From assembly GCF_030813115.1 (NCBI RefSeq), contig NZ_JAUSTY010000008.1:124001-188000 (forward strand): 64,000 nt of DNA, in the 5' to 3' direction. The notes beneath the pieces are model-generated. The model worked only from the letters and a program-made list of their open reading frames with translations, was not told where the DNA came from and ran no database searches. The translations under genes and the position numbers were made by a program. Positions within the stretch are counted from its first letter, which is position 1; each line of letters starts with the position of its first letter. Shown here piece after piece: positions 25,982 through 34,663 of this stretch. The DNA comes from Bacillus horti (GTDB taxonomy: Bacteria; Bacillota; Bacilli; Caldalkalibacillales; JCM-10596).

Positions 25982-26791
25982 TCACACAGATGGTTTATTA
26001 ATTTTTCTGATAGGTTGTAATAGGTCGGAAATGGAGGTAAATACATACGTCGGCTGAATACCGGATCTCAGGATGTCCTCCTGCTTTGTCACCCCCGTAA
26101 GCACAAGAGCTGTATCCATACCAGAGTGTGCCCCCATTAAGATATCTGTTTCAAGGCGATCTCCTATCATCAAACAGGCTGTTTCCTCCACACCAAGAAC
26201 CTGTGTAGCGACCTGTAAGGTATATACAGAAGGCTTTCCAATAATGAAGTCGATACCTTTCCCAGTTGCCCCTTCAAGAGCCCCAATCATACTGCCACAA
26301 TCCGGAATTTCTCCACCAGGTATGGGGCAGGTTCGATCTGGGTTCGTCGCAATGGTCAAAGCCCCGTGCCTAACGGCCTGATAAGCAAAATCGATATGCT
26401 CGTATCGAAAGCTTCTGTCCCATGAAACAATGACCACTTTGGTCTCTTGCGGAGTTTGAGCTAAATGGAACCCGCTTTGCCTAAACTCTTCTTTAATGAG
26501 ATCCTCTCCAATGATATATAAGGGAAGCTGATCTAGCTTCTTCTCACGTAAATACTGCATCGTGGTGTATGTAGGACTGAGCACCTGCTCCTCAGTAATG
26601 TTCATCCCAAAGTGATTTAGTTTTTCTACATACTTCTGGCGTGACTCAATCGTTTTATTCGTTAAAAAAAGAATCTTCTTGCCCTGCTTTTGTAGGGCTT
26701 GAACCACCTCTAAGGCTCCTGCAATCACCGTTTCCCCTAAATAAATCGTGCCATCTAAATCAAAAATATAGGCTTTATACTTTTGTAGCAA
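25982..26791 (-). CDS. HAD-IIA (NagD-like) sugar/polyol phosphatase
   Basis: A 269-residue HAD-superfamily hydrolase with a C2 cap. The nucleophile motif is FDLDGTIYLG (Asp11, Asp13), motif II is LFLTNKT, the cap-proximal conserved loop is ATNPDRTCPIPGG, and motif IV is GDRLETDILMG. NagD/AraL relatives dephosphorylate small sugar phosphates, glycerol phosphates or nucleotides. Gene order (112 bases before glpP) suggests a glycerol-phosphate link, which is inference. The start at 26791 lies next to a ribosome site of moderate quality. Confidence 0.9.
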   Translation of the reverse strand: MLQKYKAYIFDLDGTIYLGETVIAGALEVVQALQKQGKKILFLTNKTIESRQKYVEKLNHFGMNITEEQVLSPTYTTMQYLREKKLDQLPLYIIGEDLIKEEFRQSGFHLAQTPQETKVVIVSWDRSFRYEHIDFAYQAVRHGALTIATNPDRTCPIPGGEIPDCGSMIGALEGATGKGIDFIIGKPSVYTLQVATQVLGVEETACLMIGDRLETDILMGAHSGMDTALVLTGVTKQEDILRSGIQPTYVFTSISDLLQPIRKINKPSV

Positions 26792-26866
26792 TGATCCCTC
26801 ATCCCCCTGTTCTTTTCAAAATAAGTAAAGCTTCTATCAAAGAGATTGCCTAGTCTCTCTTTACAT

Positions 26867-26921
26867 GTAAAAGATCCCTACCCTCACCTCAAATAAGCTT
26901 GAGGTTCATGAGTAGGGATCT
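26867..26921 (-). terminator. Terminator after the MBL hydrolase gene
   Basis: AGATCCCTAC and GTAGGGATCT form the outer stem and ACCTCA/TGAGGT an inner one. On the minus strand the stem runs straight into TTTT. It divides the transporter/MBL operon from the HAD-glpP pair. Confidence 0.75.
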
Positions 26922-26967
26922 CCATTTCTCTTCCCGATACATAACTCAAATCATGTGTGCCTAATGG

Positions 26968-27729
26968 TTAGCGTAAACGAAGCTGTAAACCATCATAGCC
27001 TATCGTGCATTTTTGCTGAATCATAGCAGGCATTGCCTCTACCGTCTTTTCATATGGCTGTTCGTCATCTAGATGAACCAGAACTAATTGACCCACCTTT
27101 TCCTTTACATTATAAGCCTCTACAACCTCAGTTAAGCTAGAGTGGTTATCCAAGTGCTCATCGGCTGACGTTGCTTCATGAATCAGGAGATCTATCCATT
27201 CATACTGCTTAATCTGCTCGTTAATCATCGTGTCAGCAGAGTAAACCGTTACGTGTCCATCCAAACGGAACTCCAATCCTGCTGTTGGTGCGGAATGTAT
27301 AGCTGGGATTGTTTTTACCTCTAAGCCAGTAGAAGCGCTCCAAGAAATATGTTCCCTTTGTCCAGCATCATAGGTCTGAATATCAATTTCAAATTGTATG
27401 GGCCATTCTTTAACCTGCATAACGTCAAGATACTGCTCCAAACGCTTTTGATCAGTCTTAGAGCAATAAATGGTCAATTTTTTCCTTCTACCCTCTAGCC
27501 ACATTCCCCATAGCAAAGAAGGTAGTCCAAAGATATGATCAATATGAAAATGAGTGAAGAAGACAGCGTCTATTTTCGCTTGAGGAACATCAAACTGCTT
27601 TAAACGCCTCAAGGGATTACCGCCCACATCTATCATCATAGCATGCTCCTCATGCTCAACTAGTAGATACGTATTTTCCCGATCCTTTCCTGCCACAGCG
27701 TTACCTGTTCCTAGCAATGTAATATCCAT
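26968..27729 (-). CDS. MBL-fold metallohydrolase (RNase Z-like)
   Basis: A 253-residue metallo-beta-lactamase-fold protein. It begins MDITLLGTGNAV, as RNase Z/phosphodiesterase-type members do, and has the zinc motif FFTHFHIDHIFG (HxHxDH) plus downstream ligands in YSADT and LVLVHLDDE. Substrate is unknown; a phosphodiesterase acting on glycerophosphodiesters would fit the neighbouring Ugp-like transporter but this is speculation. ATG 27729 has an excellent GGAGGTGAT seven bases upstream. An in-frame ATG at 27774 lacks one. It follows the second permease gene by 75 bases. Confidence 0.85.
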   Translation of the reverse strand: MDITLLGTGNAVAGKDRENTYLLVEHEEHAMMIDVGGNPLRRLKQFDVPQAKIDAVFFTHFHIDHIFGLPSLLWGMWLEGRRKKLTIYCSKTDQKRLEQYLDVMQVKEWPIQFEIDIQTYDAGQREHISWSASTGLEVKTIPAIHSAPTAGLEFRLDGHVTVYSADTMINEQIKQYEWIDLLIHEATSADEHLDNHSSLTEVVEAYNVKEKVGQLVLVHLDDEQPYEKTVEAMPAMIQQKCTIGYDGLQLRLR

Positions 27730-27804
27730 ACGATCACCTCCATTCCCTTTCTGACTTTCATGCGTAATTTTCAATTAGCAAGCTTCGACATCTTGGTCTA
27801 TTCT

Positions 27805-28617
27805 CTACTTTATCCCCGAGTGCATAAAGCTAGTCACAAACTGACGTTGAAAAATAAGGAAGGCTAGTAGCACCGGAAAAATAACCATAATGGTGGCCGC
27901 TGTTACCGTCCCCCATTGGGCACCCGTTTCATAGGATTGAGCGAACAATGCCATCCCTACCGTTAACGGACGACTATTCACTGTATCTGTAACAATTAAT
28001 GGCCACATAAAATTGCTCCAATGTGTACTGATTGATACTAAAGCAAAGGCAATATACGTTGGCTTTGCGGCCGGGATATACACATGCCACAGCGTCTGCC
28101 ACCAGCGACAGCCGTCGATTCGAGCTGCCTCCTCCAAATCATAAGGGACCTGCTTAAATGTTTGACGTAAAAGAAAGACACCAAAAGCAGAAGCCCAGTA
28201 CGGAAGCATAACAGCTAGCTTCGTATCGACCAAGCCTAGCTGCTGCATGATCGTATAGTTAGGGAAAATAAGAATATCCGGTGGAATCATTAGCTGAGTG
28301 AGAAAGATAATAAAGATCACATTTTTACCCCAAAAGTTCACACGAGCAAACGCATAGGACGCAAGTGTAATGGTAAAAAGCTGCACAAGTAAAATCCCAA
28401 GCACGATCACAAGCGTATTGTAATAGTAAGTTAAGAATGGAGCCGAGTTCCAAGCATTAATATAGTTTTCAAAGGTAGGATTTGCCGTCCAAAAAGGGTT
28501 AACCCTCTGGGTAATCTCCCTAGATGGGGTTAATGAAGTAACAATTGTCCATATTAGAGGGACAGCAAACACAACGGCAAGCAGAACAACAACCATTCTA
28601 TTTATCCATTTATTCAT
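27805..28617 (-). CDS. ABC sugar transporter permease, MalG/UgpE type
   Basis: A 270-residue inner-membrane permease with six predicted helices. It has the EAA loop EAARIDGCRWWQTLWHVYIP, the cytoplasmic helix that docks the ATPase. The N-terminal TSLTPSREITQ segment and the C-terminus QRQFVTSFMHSGIK are typical of the second permease (MalG/UgpE/AraQ) of CUT1 importers. GGAGGG lies upstream of ATG 28617, and it starts 12 bases after the partner permease. It forms a heterodimer with that partner. Confidence 0.92.
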   Translation of the reverse strand: MNKWINRMVVVLLAVVFAVPLIWTIVTSLTPSREITQRVNPFWTANPTFENYINAWNSAPFLTYYYNTLVIVLGILLVQLFTITLASYAFARVNFWGKNVIFIIFLTQLMIPPDILIFPNYTIMQQLGLVDTKLAVMLPYWASAFGVFLLRQTFKQVPYDLEEAARIDGCRWWQTLWHVYIPAAKPTYIAFALVSISTHWSNFMWPLIVTDTVNSRPLTVGMALFAQSYETGAQWGTVTAATIMVIFPVLLAFLIFQRQFVTSFMHSGIK

Positions 28618-28629
28618 CAGCTTTCCCTC

Positions 28630-29577
28630 CTAATAATGGATTCGTTTATCTATAAACACGTAATTCACAATCGCTACAACTAATAGAATAACGAGTAAAA
28701 TAACGGTTAATGCAGCCGCTTTCCCCATATCCCAAAAGCTGAACGCTGTTTCATAGATATAATAGAGTAATAGATTACTAGCATTATCTGGTCCACCCTT
28801 AGTCATGATGTATAAATGATCCACCATCTTAAAGGAATTGGTAAAAGCGATGATCAATACAAACAAAGTGGTCGGCATCAATAACGGAAAGGTGATATGT
28901 CTGAAAATCTGAAAGGGCTTGGCTCCTTCAAGCTTCGCTGCTTCATACACATCCGAAGGGAGGTTTTGCAGCCCGGCAAGGTAAAAAATCATAAAGAAGC
29001 CAGCCTCCTTCCAAACCATCATCACAATCATAGAAAACATGACCCATGCAGGGTCGCCTAACCAATTCACACCCGAGACGTTTGCTAGCTGCAGGAATTT
29101 ATCCAACAGCCCATATTGAGGTGTGTAAATAAACAACCAGATGTTAGCAATAGCAATCATAGGAATAATCGTTGGGTAGAAAAAGGAAGTACGTAATAGG
29201 CTGTTCACCCTAAGCTTTCCATTAACCCAAATCGCTAAGTACATCGCTAAAAAGATACTTGTCGGCACAGTCCCGATAGCAAAAATCGCATTGTTCCACA
29301 TAACCTTACGAAAAACATGATCTCCAAACACCGCTTTATATTGAGCCAGACCGACAAAATTAGATTGCACTATACTTGTCTCAAAAAGGCTTAAGTACAT
29401 CGACTTGATTGCAGGATAAAACGTAAACAATCCTAGAAAAATTAAAGACGGTAACAGTAGCATATAACCAAACATGTTTTCCTTGATCCTACGCTTCAAG
29501 CGACTGGTGAATGCTATATTTTGTCGTGCATTCTGCTTCACTGAATTTTTTGTTTTAACTTCCAGCCTTAACACCAC
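28630..29577 (-). CDS. ABC sugar transporter permease, MalF/UgpA type
   Basis: A 315-residue permease with six helices and the EAA loop YEAAKLEGAKPFQIFRHITF. The first helix region YMLLLPSLIFLGLFTFYPAI is typical of UgpA/YcjO-like CUT1 permeases. A basic N-terminal extension of about 35 residues precedes it. The GTG at 29577 is uncertain: GTG at 29574 and internal starts are possible because the ribosome site GGTGG overlaps the start. It is the middle gene of binding protein, permease, permease. Confidence 0.9.
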   Translation of the reverse strand: MVLRLEVKTKNSVKQNARQNIAFTSRLKRRIKENMFGYMLLLPSLIFLGLFTFYPAIKSMYLSLFETSIVQSNFVGLAQYKAVFGDHVFRKVMWNNAIFAIGTVPTSIFLAMYLAIWVNGKLRVNSLLRTSFFYPTIIPMIAIANIWLFIYTPQYGLLDKFLQLANVSGVNWLGDPAWVMFSMIVMMVWKEAGFFMIFYLAGLQNLPSDVYEAAKLEGAKPFQIFRHITFPLLMPTTLFVLIIAFTNSFKMVDHLYIMTKGGPDNASNLLLYYIYETAFSFWDMGKAAALTVILLVILLVVAIVNYVFIDKRIHY

Positions 29578-29643
29578 CTTTTACCGTATTCAGCACTAAG
29601 CTTTCGCTTTCAATTCTCGTATTTCTCCACTTCTTCTGCATCT

Positions 29644-29728
29644 TAGCTTCTAACTTTTAACTTTTAACTTCTAGATTCAAACCTTTAGCTTCTAACCTTT
29701 AGCTTCTAAATCTAACTTTTAGCTTCTT
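29644..29728. repeat. Degenerate short tandem repeats between binding protein and permease
   Basis: The gap contains repeated variants of TTTAGCTTCTAA and TTTTAACTTC (plus strand). On the minus strand, the transcribed sense, this is a series of AGAAGCTAAAGGTT units. No hairpin of note was found. Confidence 0.7.
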
Positions 29729-29738
29729 ATTTACGTTT

Positions 29739-31013
29739 CTAATCCTGATAGCTTTTGAGCACCTCATCCGCTTCATTTTGAGCTCGCTTCAATGCTTCCT
29801 CAGGTGAAATGCTTCCTGTTAAAGCTGCTTGAAGGGCGTCATTTAAGATTTTTTGTACACGCCCGTTTTCAAAGGTAGAAAGCTCACTATCCGCATACTC
29901 AAGCTGATCTAAAGCCACTTTAGCTTCTGGGAATTCATCTACATAACTTTGCAGCTCATCGGTATCATACGCTGATTGTCTAGTCGCCACATAGCCTGTA
30001 TCCATTGACCATTGAGCTACTCTTGCTGGCTCCGTTAAAAACTCAATAAATTTAACAGCTGCTTCTTTATTTTCATCAGGAATATCTTTAAACATATAGA
30101 TATTTCCTCCACCCGTAGGTGTACCATGATCCTTTTTAGCTGGTAGGTACGCTACACCAAATTCAAAATCCGCCTCTTCCTTCACTCTGGTCAGGTTTCC
30201 TGTTGTGTGAAACATCATTGCTGTATTTCCGCTAATAAAATCAGATGGCACAGTAGCCCACTCAATAATTCCTTGTGGCATAACGTTATGTTTACTTCCT
30301 AAATCAACATAAAACTCCAACGCCTCTAGATTCTCTGGTGTGTCAAAATAAACCTCCGTTCCATCAGCAGACATAATGTTCTGTCCTCCGCTTGCTTGAA
30401 GGGCTAAAGCTTGGAACATCCAATACTGATAGCCTGTACTTGGAATCTCAAGTCCCCAGCGACCGTTCTCAGTCAGCTGCTCACTGTAGGCTAAGAGCTC
30501 GTCCCAGTTTGTAGGAGGCTGCTCTGGATCAAGACCTGCTTCTCTAAAGGCATCCTTGTTGTAATAAAGAACAATCGTACTTCTTTGGAAAGGAATACTC
30601 CAAACATCTTCTCCAATTTGAGAGTTAGACATAAACCCTGGAAAGAAATCATTTAAATAGCTTTGCTCGAAGTGTGGATTTAATTTTTCAATAGCATCTA
30701 ATGAAAGCAAAGTGTGCAAATCTATAGAAAATAGAACTCCTAAGTCAGGAGAGTTATTCCCTTGTACAGCCGTCAAAACCTTTGTCATCGTTTCAGCATA
30801 GCTTCCGGCAAAAATAGGGGTGACCTTAATGTCCTCATGCTGCTCGTGAAACTCGGCGACCATATCATCTACGATTTTTGTAATCGGTCCACCCACCGCT
30901 ACTGGAAAGTAAAATTCAAGCTCAACTTGCCCCGATTGACTACTCGACCCTGTACTGCAGCCAGCTAAAGCTAATGTAAATAGTACTAAGACAATGATTG
31001 CTTTTTTCATCAT
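29739..31013 (-). CDS. Lipoprotein sugar-binding protein of the Ugp-like ABC importer
   Basis: A 424-residue extracellular solute-binding protein (family 1). The signal peptide ends in the lipobox LALAGCSTG, so Cys19 should be lipidated. The hinge region and the C-terminal block GGGNIYMFKDIPDENKEAA, followed by WSMDTGYVATRQSAYDT, match UgpB-like binding proteins for glycerol-3-phosphate and related substrates. No ATP-binding subunit gene is adjacent, so a shared MsmX/UgpC-type ATPase encoded elsewhere is probably used. A cre-like site lies 26 bases upstream of ATG 31013. Confidence 0.9.
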   Translation of the reverse strand: MMKKAIIVLVLFTLALAGCSTGSSSQSGQVELEFYFPVAVGGPITKIVDDMVAEFHEQHEDIKVTPIFAGSYAETMTKVLTAVQGNNSPDLGVLFSIDLHTLLSLDAIEKLNPHFEQSYLNDFFPGFMSNSQIGEDVWSIPFQRSTIVLYYNKDAFREAGLDPEQPPTNWDELLAYSEQLTENGRWGLEIPSTGYQYWMFQALALQASGGQNIMSADGTEVYFDTPENLEALEFYVDLGSKHNVMPQGIIEWATVPSDFISGNTAMMFHTTGNLTRVKEEADFEFGVAYLPAKKDHGTPTGGGNIYMFKDIPDENKEAAVKFIEFLTEPARVAQWSMDTGYVATRQSAYDTDELQSYVDEFPEAKVALDQLEYADSELSTFENGRVQKILNDALQAALTGSISPEEALKRAQNEADEVLKSYQD

Positions 31014-31038
31014 TCATTCCTCCTTAAAAAGTTGCTCA

Positions 31039-31052
31039 TGTAAGCGTTTCCA
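31039..31052 (-). promoter_or_regulatory. cre-like CcpA operator before the transporter operon
   Basis: On the plus strand TGTAAGCGTTTCCA matches the cre consensus TGWAANCGNTNWCA at all but one constrained position. It lies 26-39 bases upstream of the binding-protein ATG, so CcpA could block transcription of the operon when a preferred sugar is present. The remaining bases to 31315 show no gene. Confidence 0.65.
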
Positions 31053-31315
31053 TTCCTGGTTGTCTCTATAAAACCGAATCACATGCCCCCTTTCAAAACC
31101 ACATAAAGCCCCGATTGCAAAATGGCTGCACAACAAACACATCCATTTCGCACTCAGGGCTTTCTCCTCATCTCTACCCAGATGCTTTTAATCATCCTCA
31201 TTATATAATTGGCTTAATCTTCTTGCTTTTGATTATAAGTAAGTTTCTCTTAGAATTCAATAGTCTTTGTGTTAATCTCTTGTAAAGAATCATTTAAGGC
31301 ATTGTTAAGCTTTGT

Positions 31316-34300
31316 TCAGTAATTATGCCATTGCTCAAGGTCTACAATGAGTAAGCGATCGAGAGGATACGTTGTTGTATATCGGTATTTAGTAGCTCCG
31401 GCCTCTGTCATAACATACAATTGATTGCCAATGGTCGTGATCCCTTCTGACATAGGGACAAACACAAGTCTACTATGCTGCTCAGGCTTAGCCTGGCGGT
31501 CTAGGAACCACAAAGGAACCTCCTTGCCATTCACCGTAACAGACGTATGCTGTGTTTCACTCAACGGATTATTGTACCTAAATAATGTACTATCGTTCCC
31601 GCGGCCATAAGAGGTACTAAGAATAATTTGATCCTCTAAAATAACTGCCCCTTGCACCTTCTCTGTAGTCGAAAAGATCATATCAGGAGTTGCTGATACT
31701 CCACTATTTTCCGACCATTGCTCAGGAGTGAGCGAATCTGTTTGCTCATCTAAAACGTATCCAGCCATCCAAGCATAATACAGGTCACCGTCACGGTTAA
31801 CCAAATGATGGCTACTATCTGTCGGATAGCTTCTAGCTTCGTAGAACTCTCCAACCCACAGCACTCCATCAGCATAAACATTGTAAGCAGCATTCACTGG
31901 AACAGGAATGTGCTCTATAAAACGTACCTCTTCATTATCCTCCGCTTCTACCAAATCACTTAGCTTCATTTGATAGAGAAAGGTTTCTGAAGCGACCCAC
32001 ACATGCTCACGGCTCACAGTAATCCCACCAGCATGTCCTGTATATGGGGTACCATCCTCGTTATATAGTACAACCGCTTTAACGAGTTCTTCCGTTGTGG
32101 CATCAATAACAGCTATCGTACTTGGACGTTTATCATCTAAATAGTAAATCGCTAAAAGCCAATCATTTTCTGCATCATAGCCTAGGCCTTGCGGGACTAG
32201 ATCCTGAGCCAGACCAGGGATAACAGGTCCATCTTTACTGATTTCCCAAAGCATACTGTACTTCGGATCTTTAGAATGGATCACTCTTTCTTCTTGAGTG
32301 ATCAGCTGATGACTTGGTGTCACTGTAACGGCAGTTGATTTTTCTGATACGTTTCCAGACATGTCCTCCGCTGTCAATTCAAAAGTAGTCTCCTGATTTC
32401 CTAACAGAGAATAGACTGTAAACTGCTGTTCAGCTGCAGATACTGAAAATTCTAGCTGACCATTTTTATAAATATGATAACGATAAAGGTCTTCTTCAGA
32501 GTTCGCTGCCCAGGTTATTTCTGCTTGCCCTGCACTCGCTACAGCTTGTACATGTGCGGGGGCTTGTGGAGCTTCTGTATGCTGCTGCGGACGTGAAGGA
32601 ACCTGACCTGCTACAACCCAGCCTGGTGTAACTGGCTGATGCCCGGCTAACGTTTCCATGACAATACTACCATCCTGCGGATAACCAAACGTAATAGCTC
32701 TTAATTCGGATACATCATCACCTGAATAGTGGGCTTTAACCACTTCTAACCCATTCGGATCAATGACTGTTATCGTTTGATTATTACTATTAACTAAACC
32801 ACCTATTCCCCCTAAAATTTTCAAACGTTCATCAGGGAGATATTTACTAAAATACGAAGAAAAATAGTAGCTATTAAACGCCTCTAGGGTTAAAGGCTCA
32901 ATTTCTGCTCTCCGTGTCCAAAAGAGAACCGTATCCCAGGGAGCTATCTTGAAGGAATCAGTAATCTCGACATCCCAGCTACCAGATCGAATACGATAGC
33001 CTTGTAAATCTATGAATTCGGCACTATTGTTATACAGCTCTAAATATTCAAAAGCATCATAGCCAGCAAAATTATGAGTGTCTGGCACAGCTTCCGTAAT
33101 CAAAAGCCTAGGGATTGACACACTCTCTTGCAGAGGTTCAGCGGTAATCGGTTCTGATTTGCTAGATTCATTGCCTACATGATCGTACGCTGTGATAGTA
33201 AAGGTGTACTCCCTGCCATTTTCTAGTGGGGCTACAGTCCACCGTTGAACATCCGCTGAAACAGTAGTGAATAATGTGCCATTAATAAAAATCCGATAGC
33301 CCTCCAAATCAGGCTCACTATTTGAGGTCCACTCTAAGGTCACATGCCCATTACCCGGATGAGCTGTTAGTCCAGTAGGTACAGCAGGTGCATGCACATC
33401 AACGTTCTCTTGGGGAAAGGCTATAACCTCTGCGGTAGCTGGTGACTCATTTCCCTCAGCATCAAGAGACGTGACGCGAAAATGATATTCTTGATGATTA
33501 GTGAGGCTATCAACAGTTGCATAGGTTTGTTCAGTAACAGTAATGGACCCCGTTGCTCCAGCTCCCTTATAGTAGACGTTAAAGGCGACAGCCTCGGAAT
33601 CCTCTGAGTCCCAGGATAAGTCAACAAACTGATTACCAGGTGTTGCTACTAATTGTACTGGCATTTTCGGTCCGGGTACTTGAGCATGAGCTAAGGTACC
33701 TGGCGTTGGGATAACGTTGTTGCTTATCTTTGTCATGTTTACTTCAGATCCGTTTGCTTGATAAAGCACACTACGATTTTCAATTCCATCTCTTGTCCCT
33801 TCATTAATAAGAGCTGTACTAATCGGTACGCCGTCTGGCCCTGCAATACCGACCTTGCGTAAGGCGGAGTCATGCAAGCCTTGTGCTGAAGTGGTCAGTT
33901 CAACCTCAAAAACTTGCTCCGGTATCAAGTAGACTCCATAGTTCGAGTTAAAATCCCACAAAGGCACATGCGGGTAATCAAACTTTTTGAGCCAAAGTAC
34001 GAGAGCGCTTTTAGCTTTAATGGTCTTATCTGTAATCGTCCATCGATTAGCTGGACTATTCATATTACTGGTAAAGTATTGGAGTTGATAGTTAGTAAGA
34101 TCAATGTCTTCGGAAGTATTATTAAATATCTCTACATACTCATAGGGCTGTCCCACTCCAGAAGACTGGGGAACAACTTCTGTAATAAGTAAAGCAGGCG
34201 TCTGGATTGCGGTTTGTTCAGGTGGTACCTGCTCCCTAATTGAATACAACTCTTGTCCCGCATGTAGCGTCGTTGCGGTCCCTACACTAAACGAAAAAAA

Positions 34301-34360
34301 TGCTTGAAGTACTAATAAGAGTGTTAACAATAAAGCTACTGACCTGTTCGATCTAATCAT
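31316..34360 (-). CDS. Secreted multidomain protein with lamin-tail and fibronectin III domains
   Basis: A 1014-residue exported protein. A signal peptide (RSNRSVALLLTLLLVLQAFF ... ATTLHA) opens it. Domains in order: lamin-tail domain 1 (LLITEVVPQSSGVGQPYEYV, about 55-185), FN3-1 (about 235-320), FN3-2 (325-410), lamin-tail domain 2 (LLITEAVPDTHNFAGYDAFE, about 418-555), FN3-3 (about 600-690), and a C-terminal region of about 300 residues with repeating short beta-like segments, perhaps a propeller. No catalytic motif is recognised. ATG 34360 has GGAGGT seven bases upstream; an in-frame ATG at 34489 would cross the leader terminator and is rejected. Likely a cell-surface or matrix protein. 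Confidence 0.82.
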   Translation of the reverse strand: MIRSNRSVALLLTLLLVLQAFFSFSVGTATTLHAGQELYSIREQVPPEQTAIQTPALLITEVVPQSSGVGQPYEYVEIFNNTSEDIDLTNYQLQYFTSNMNSPANRWTITDKTIKAKSALVLWLKKFDYPHVPLWDFNSNYGVYLIPEQVFEVELTTSAQGLHDSALRKVGIAGPDGVPISTALINEGTRDGIENRSVLYQANGSEVNMTKISNNVIPTPGTLAHAQVPGPKMPVQLVATPGNQFVDLSWDSEDSEAVAFNVYYKGAGATGSITVTEQTYATVDSLTNHQEYHFRVTSLDAEGNESPATAEVIAFPQENVDVHAPAVPTGLTAHPGNGHVTLEWTSNSEPDLEGYRIFINGTLFTTVSADVQRWTVAPLENGREYTFTITAYDHVGNESSKSEPITAEPLQESVSIPRLLITEAVPDTHNFAGYDAFEYLELYNNSAEFIDLQGYRIRSGSWDVEITDSFKIAPWDTVLFWTRRAEIEPLTLEAFNSYYFSSYFSKYLPDERLKILGGIGGLVNSNNQTITVIDPNGLEVVKAHYSGDDVSELRAITFGYPQDGSIVMETLAGHQPVTPGWVVAGQVPSRPQQHTEAPQAPAHVQAVASAGQAEITWAANSEEDLYRYHIYKNGQLEFSVSAAEQQFTVYSLLGNQETTFELTAEDMSGNVSEKSTAVTVTPSHQLITQEERVIHSKDPKYSMLWEISKDGPVIPGLAQDLVPQGLGYDAENDWLLAIYYLDDKRPSTIAVIDATTEELVKAVVLYNEDGTPYTGHAGGITVSREHVWVASETFLYQMKLSDLVEAEDNEEVRFIEHIPVPVNAAYNVYADGVLWVGEFYEARSYPTDSSHHLVNRDGDLYYAWMAGYVLDEQTDSLTPEQWSENSGVSATPDMIFSTTEKVQGAVILEDQIILSTSYGRGNDSTLFRYNNPLSETQHTSVTVNGKEVPLWFLDRQAKPEQHSRLVFVPMSEGITTIGNQLYVMTEAGATKYRYTTTYPLDRLLIVDLEQWHNY

Positions 34361-34402
34361 CCTTTCAACCTCCATTTCTGATTTCTGATGCACTTGAGGA
34401 TA

Positions 34403-34460
34403 AAAAAAGGAGCAACCCAAAAGCTCTGCACAATCCTGTGCTAAGCTCGGGTTACTCCGT
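34403..34460 (-). terminator. Terminator hairpin inside the leader of the lamin-tail gene
   Basis: GGAGTAACCC pairs with GGGTTGCTCC (one G-U pair). Inside are GAGCT/AGCTT and GCACA-GGAT-TGTGC, and a run of seven T follows on the minus strand. It sits between a promoter (34501-34529) and the start codon at 34360, so it would make an attenuator or the 3' end of a small RNA of roughly 90 bases. Confidence 0.75.
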
Positions 34461-34500
34461 ATCTCTTCCCGTCGCATCGAATGATTCATTTATCATTTTC

Positions 34501-34529
34501 ATTATATACAGAATACATACACTTCTCAA
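34501..34529 (-). promoter_or_regulatory. Sigma-A promoter of the lamin-tail gene leader
   Basis: On the minus strand TTGAGA (34529-34524) and TATAAT (34506-34501) are separated by exactly 17 bases. This is a near-consensus housekeeping promoter starting transcription near 34494, about 134 bases before the start codon. Confidence 0.75.
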
Positions 34530-34587
34530 TGTTAATATTGTTAATTTATTGTATAGCTTTTGGAATACATCATAGGCTTGTGCTCAG

Positions 34588-34639
34588 CCGACCGCCATTA
34601 TGCAGTGCAACACTGTGCGCTGGGAGCCGTTCACGGTGC
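34588..34639. repeat. Intergenic structured repeat, copy B
   Basis: This 52-base stretch matches 24994-25045 at 45 positions. The shared core is CCGACCGCCAT-Y-ATGCAGTG followed by CAACAC-Y-GTG-Y-GCTGGGAGC. It lies 25 bases after the stop of the ATP-grasp gene. Both copies sit at gene 3' ends, but in opposite orientation relative to the gene. Confidence 0.75.
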
Positions 34640-34663
34640 ACTTTGTTCATCTATAGAATTTCC

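Noticed and set aside
34361-34489. 43-codon N-terminal extension of the lamin-tail protein
   Set aside because: It would be translated across the leader terminator stem and would bury the signal peptide 43 residues in. ATG 34360 has GGAGGT.
34403-34500. Known riboswitch (c-di-GMP, lysine, T-box, SAM, preQ1) in the lamin-tail leader
   Set aside because: I compared the leader with the conserved cores I remember and found none, so only a terminator/attenuator is called.
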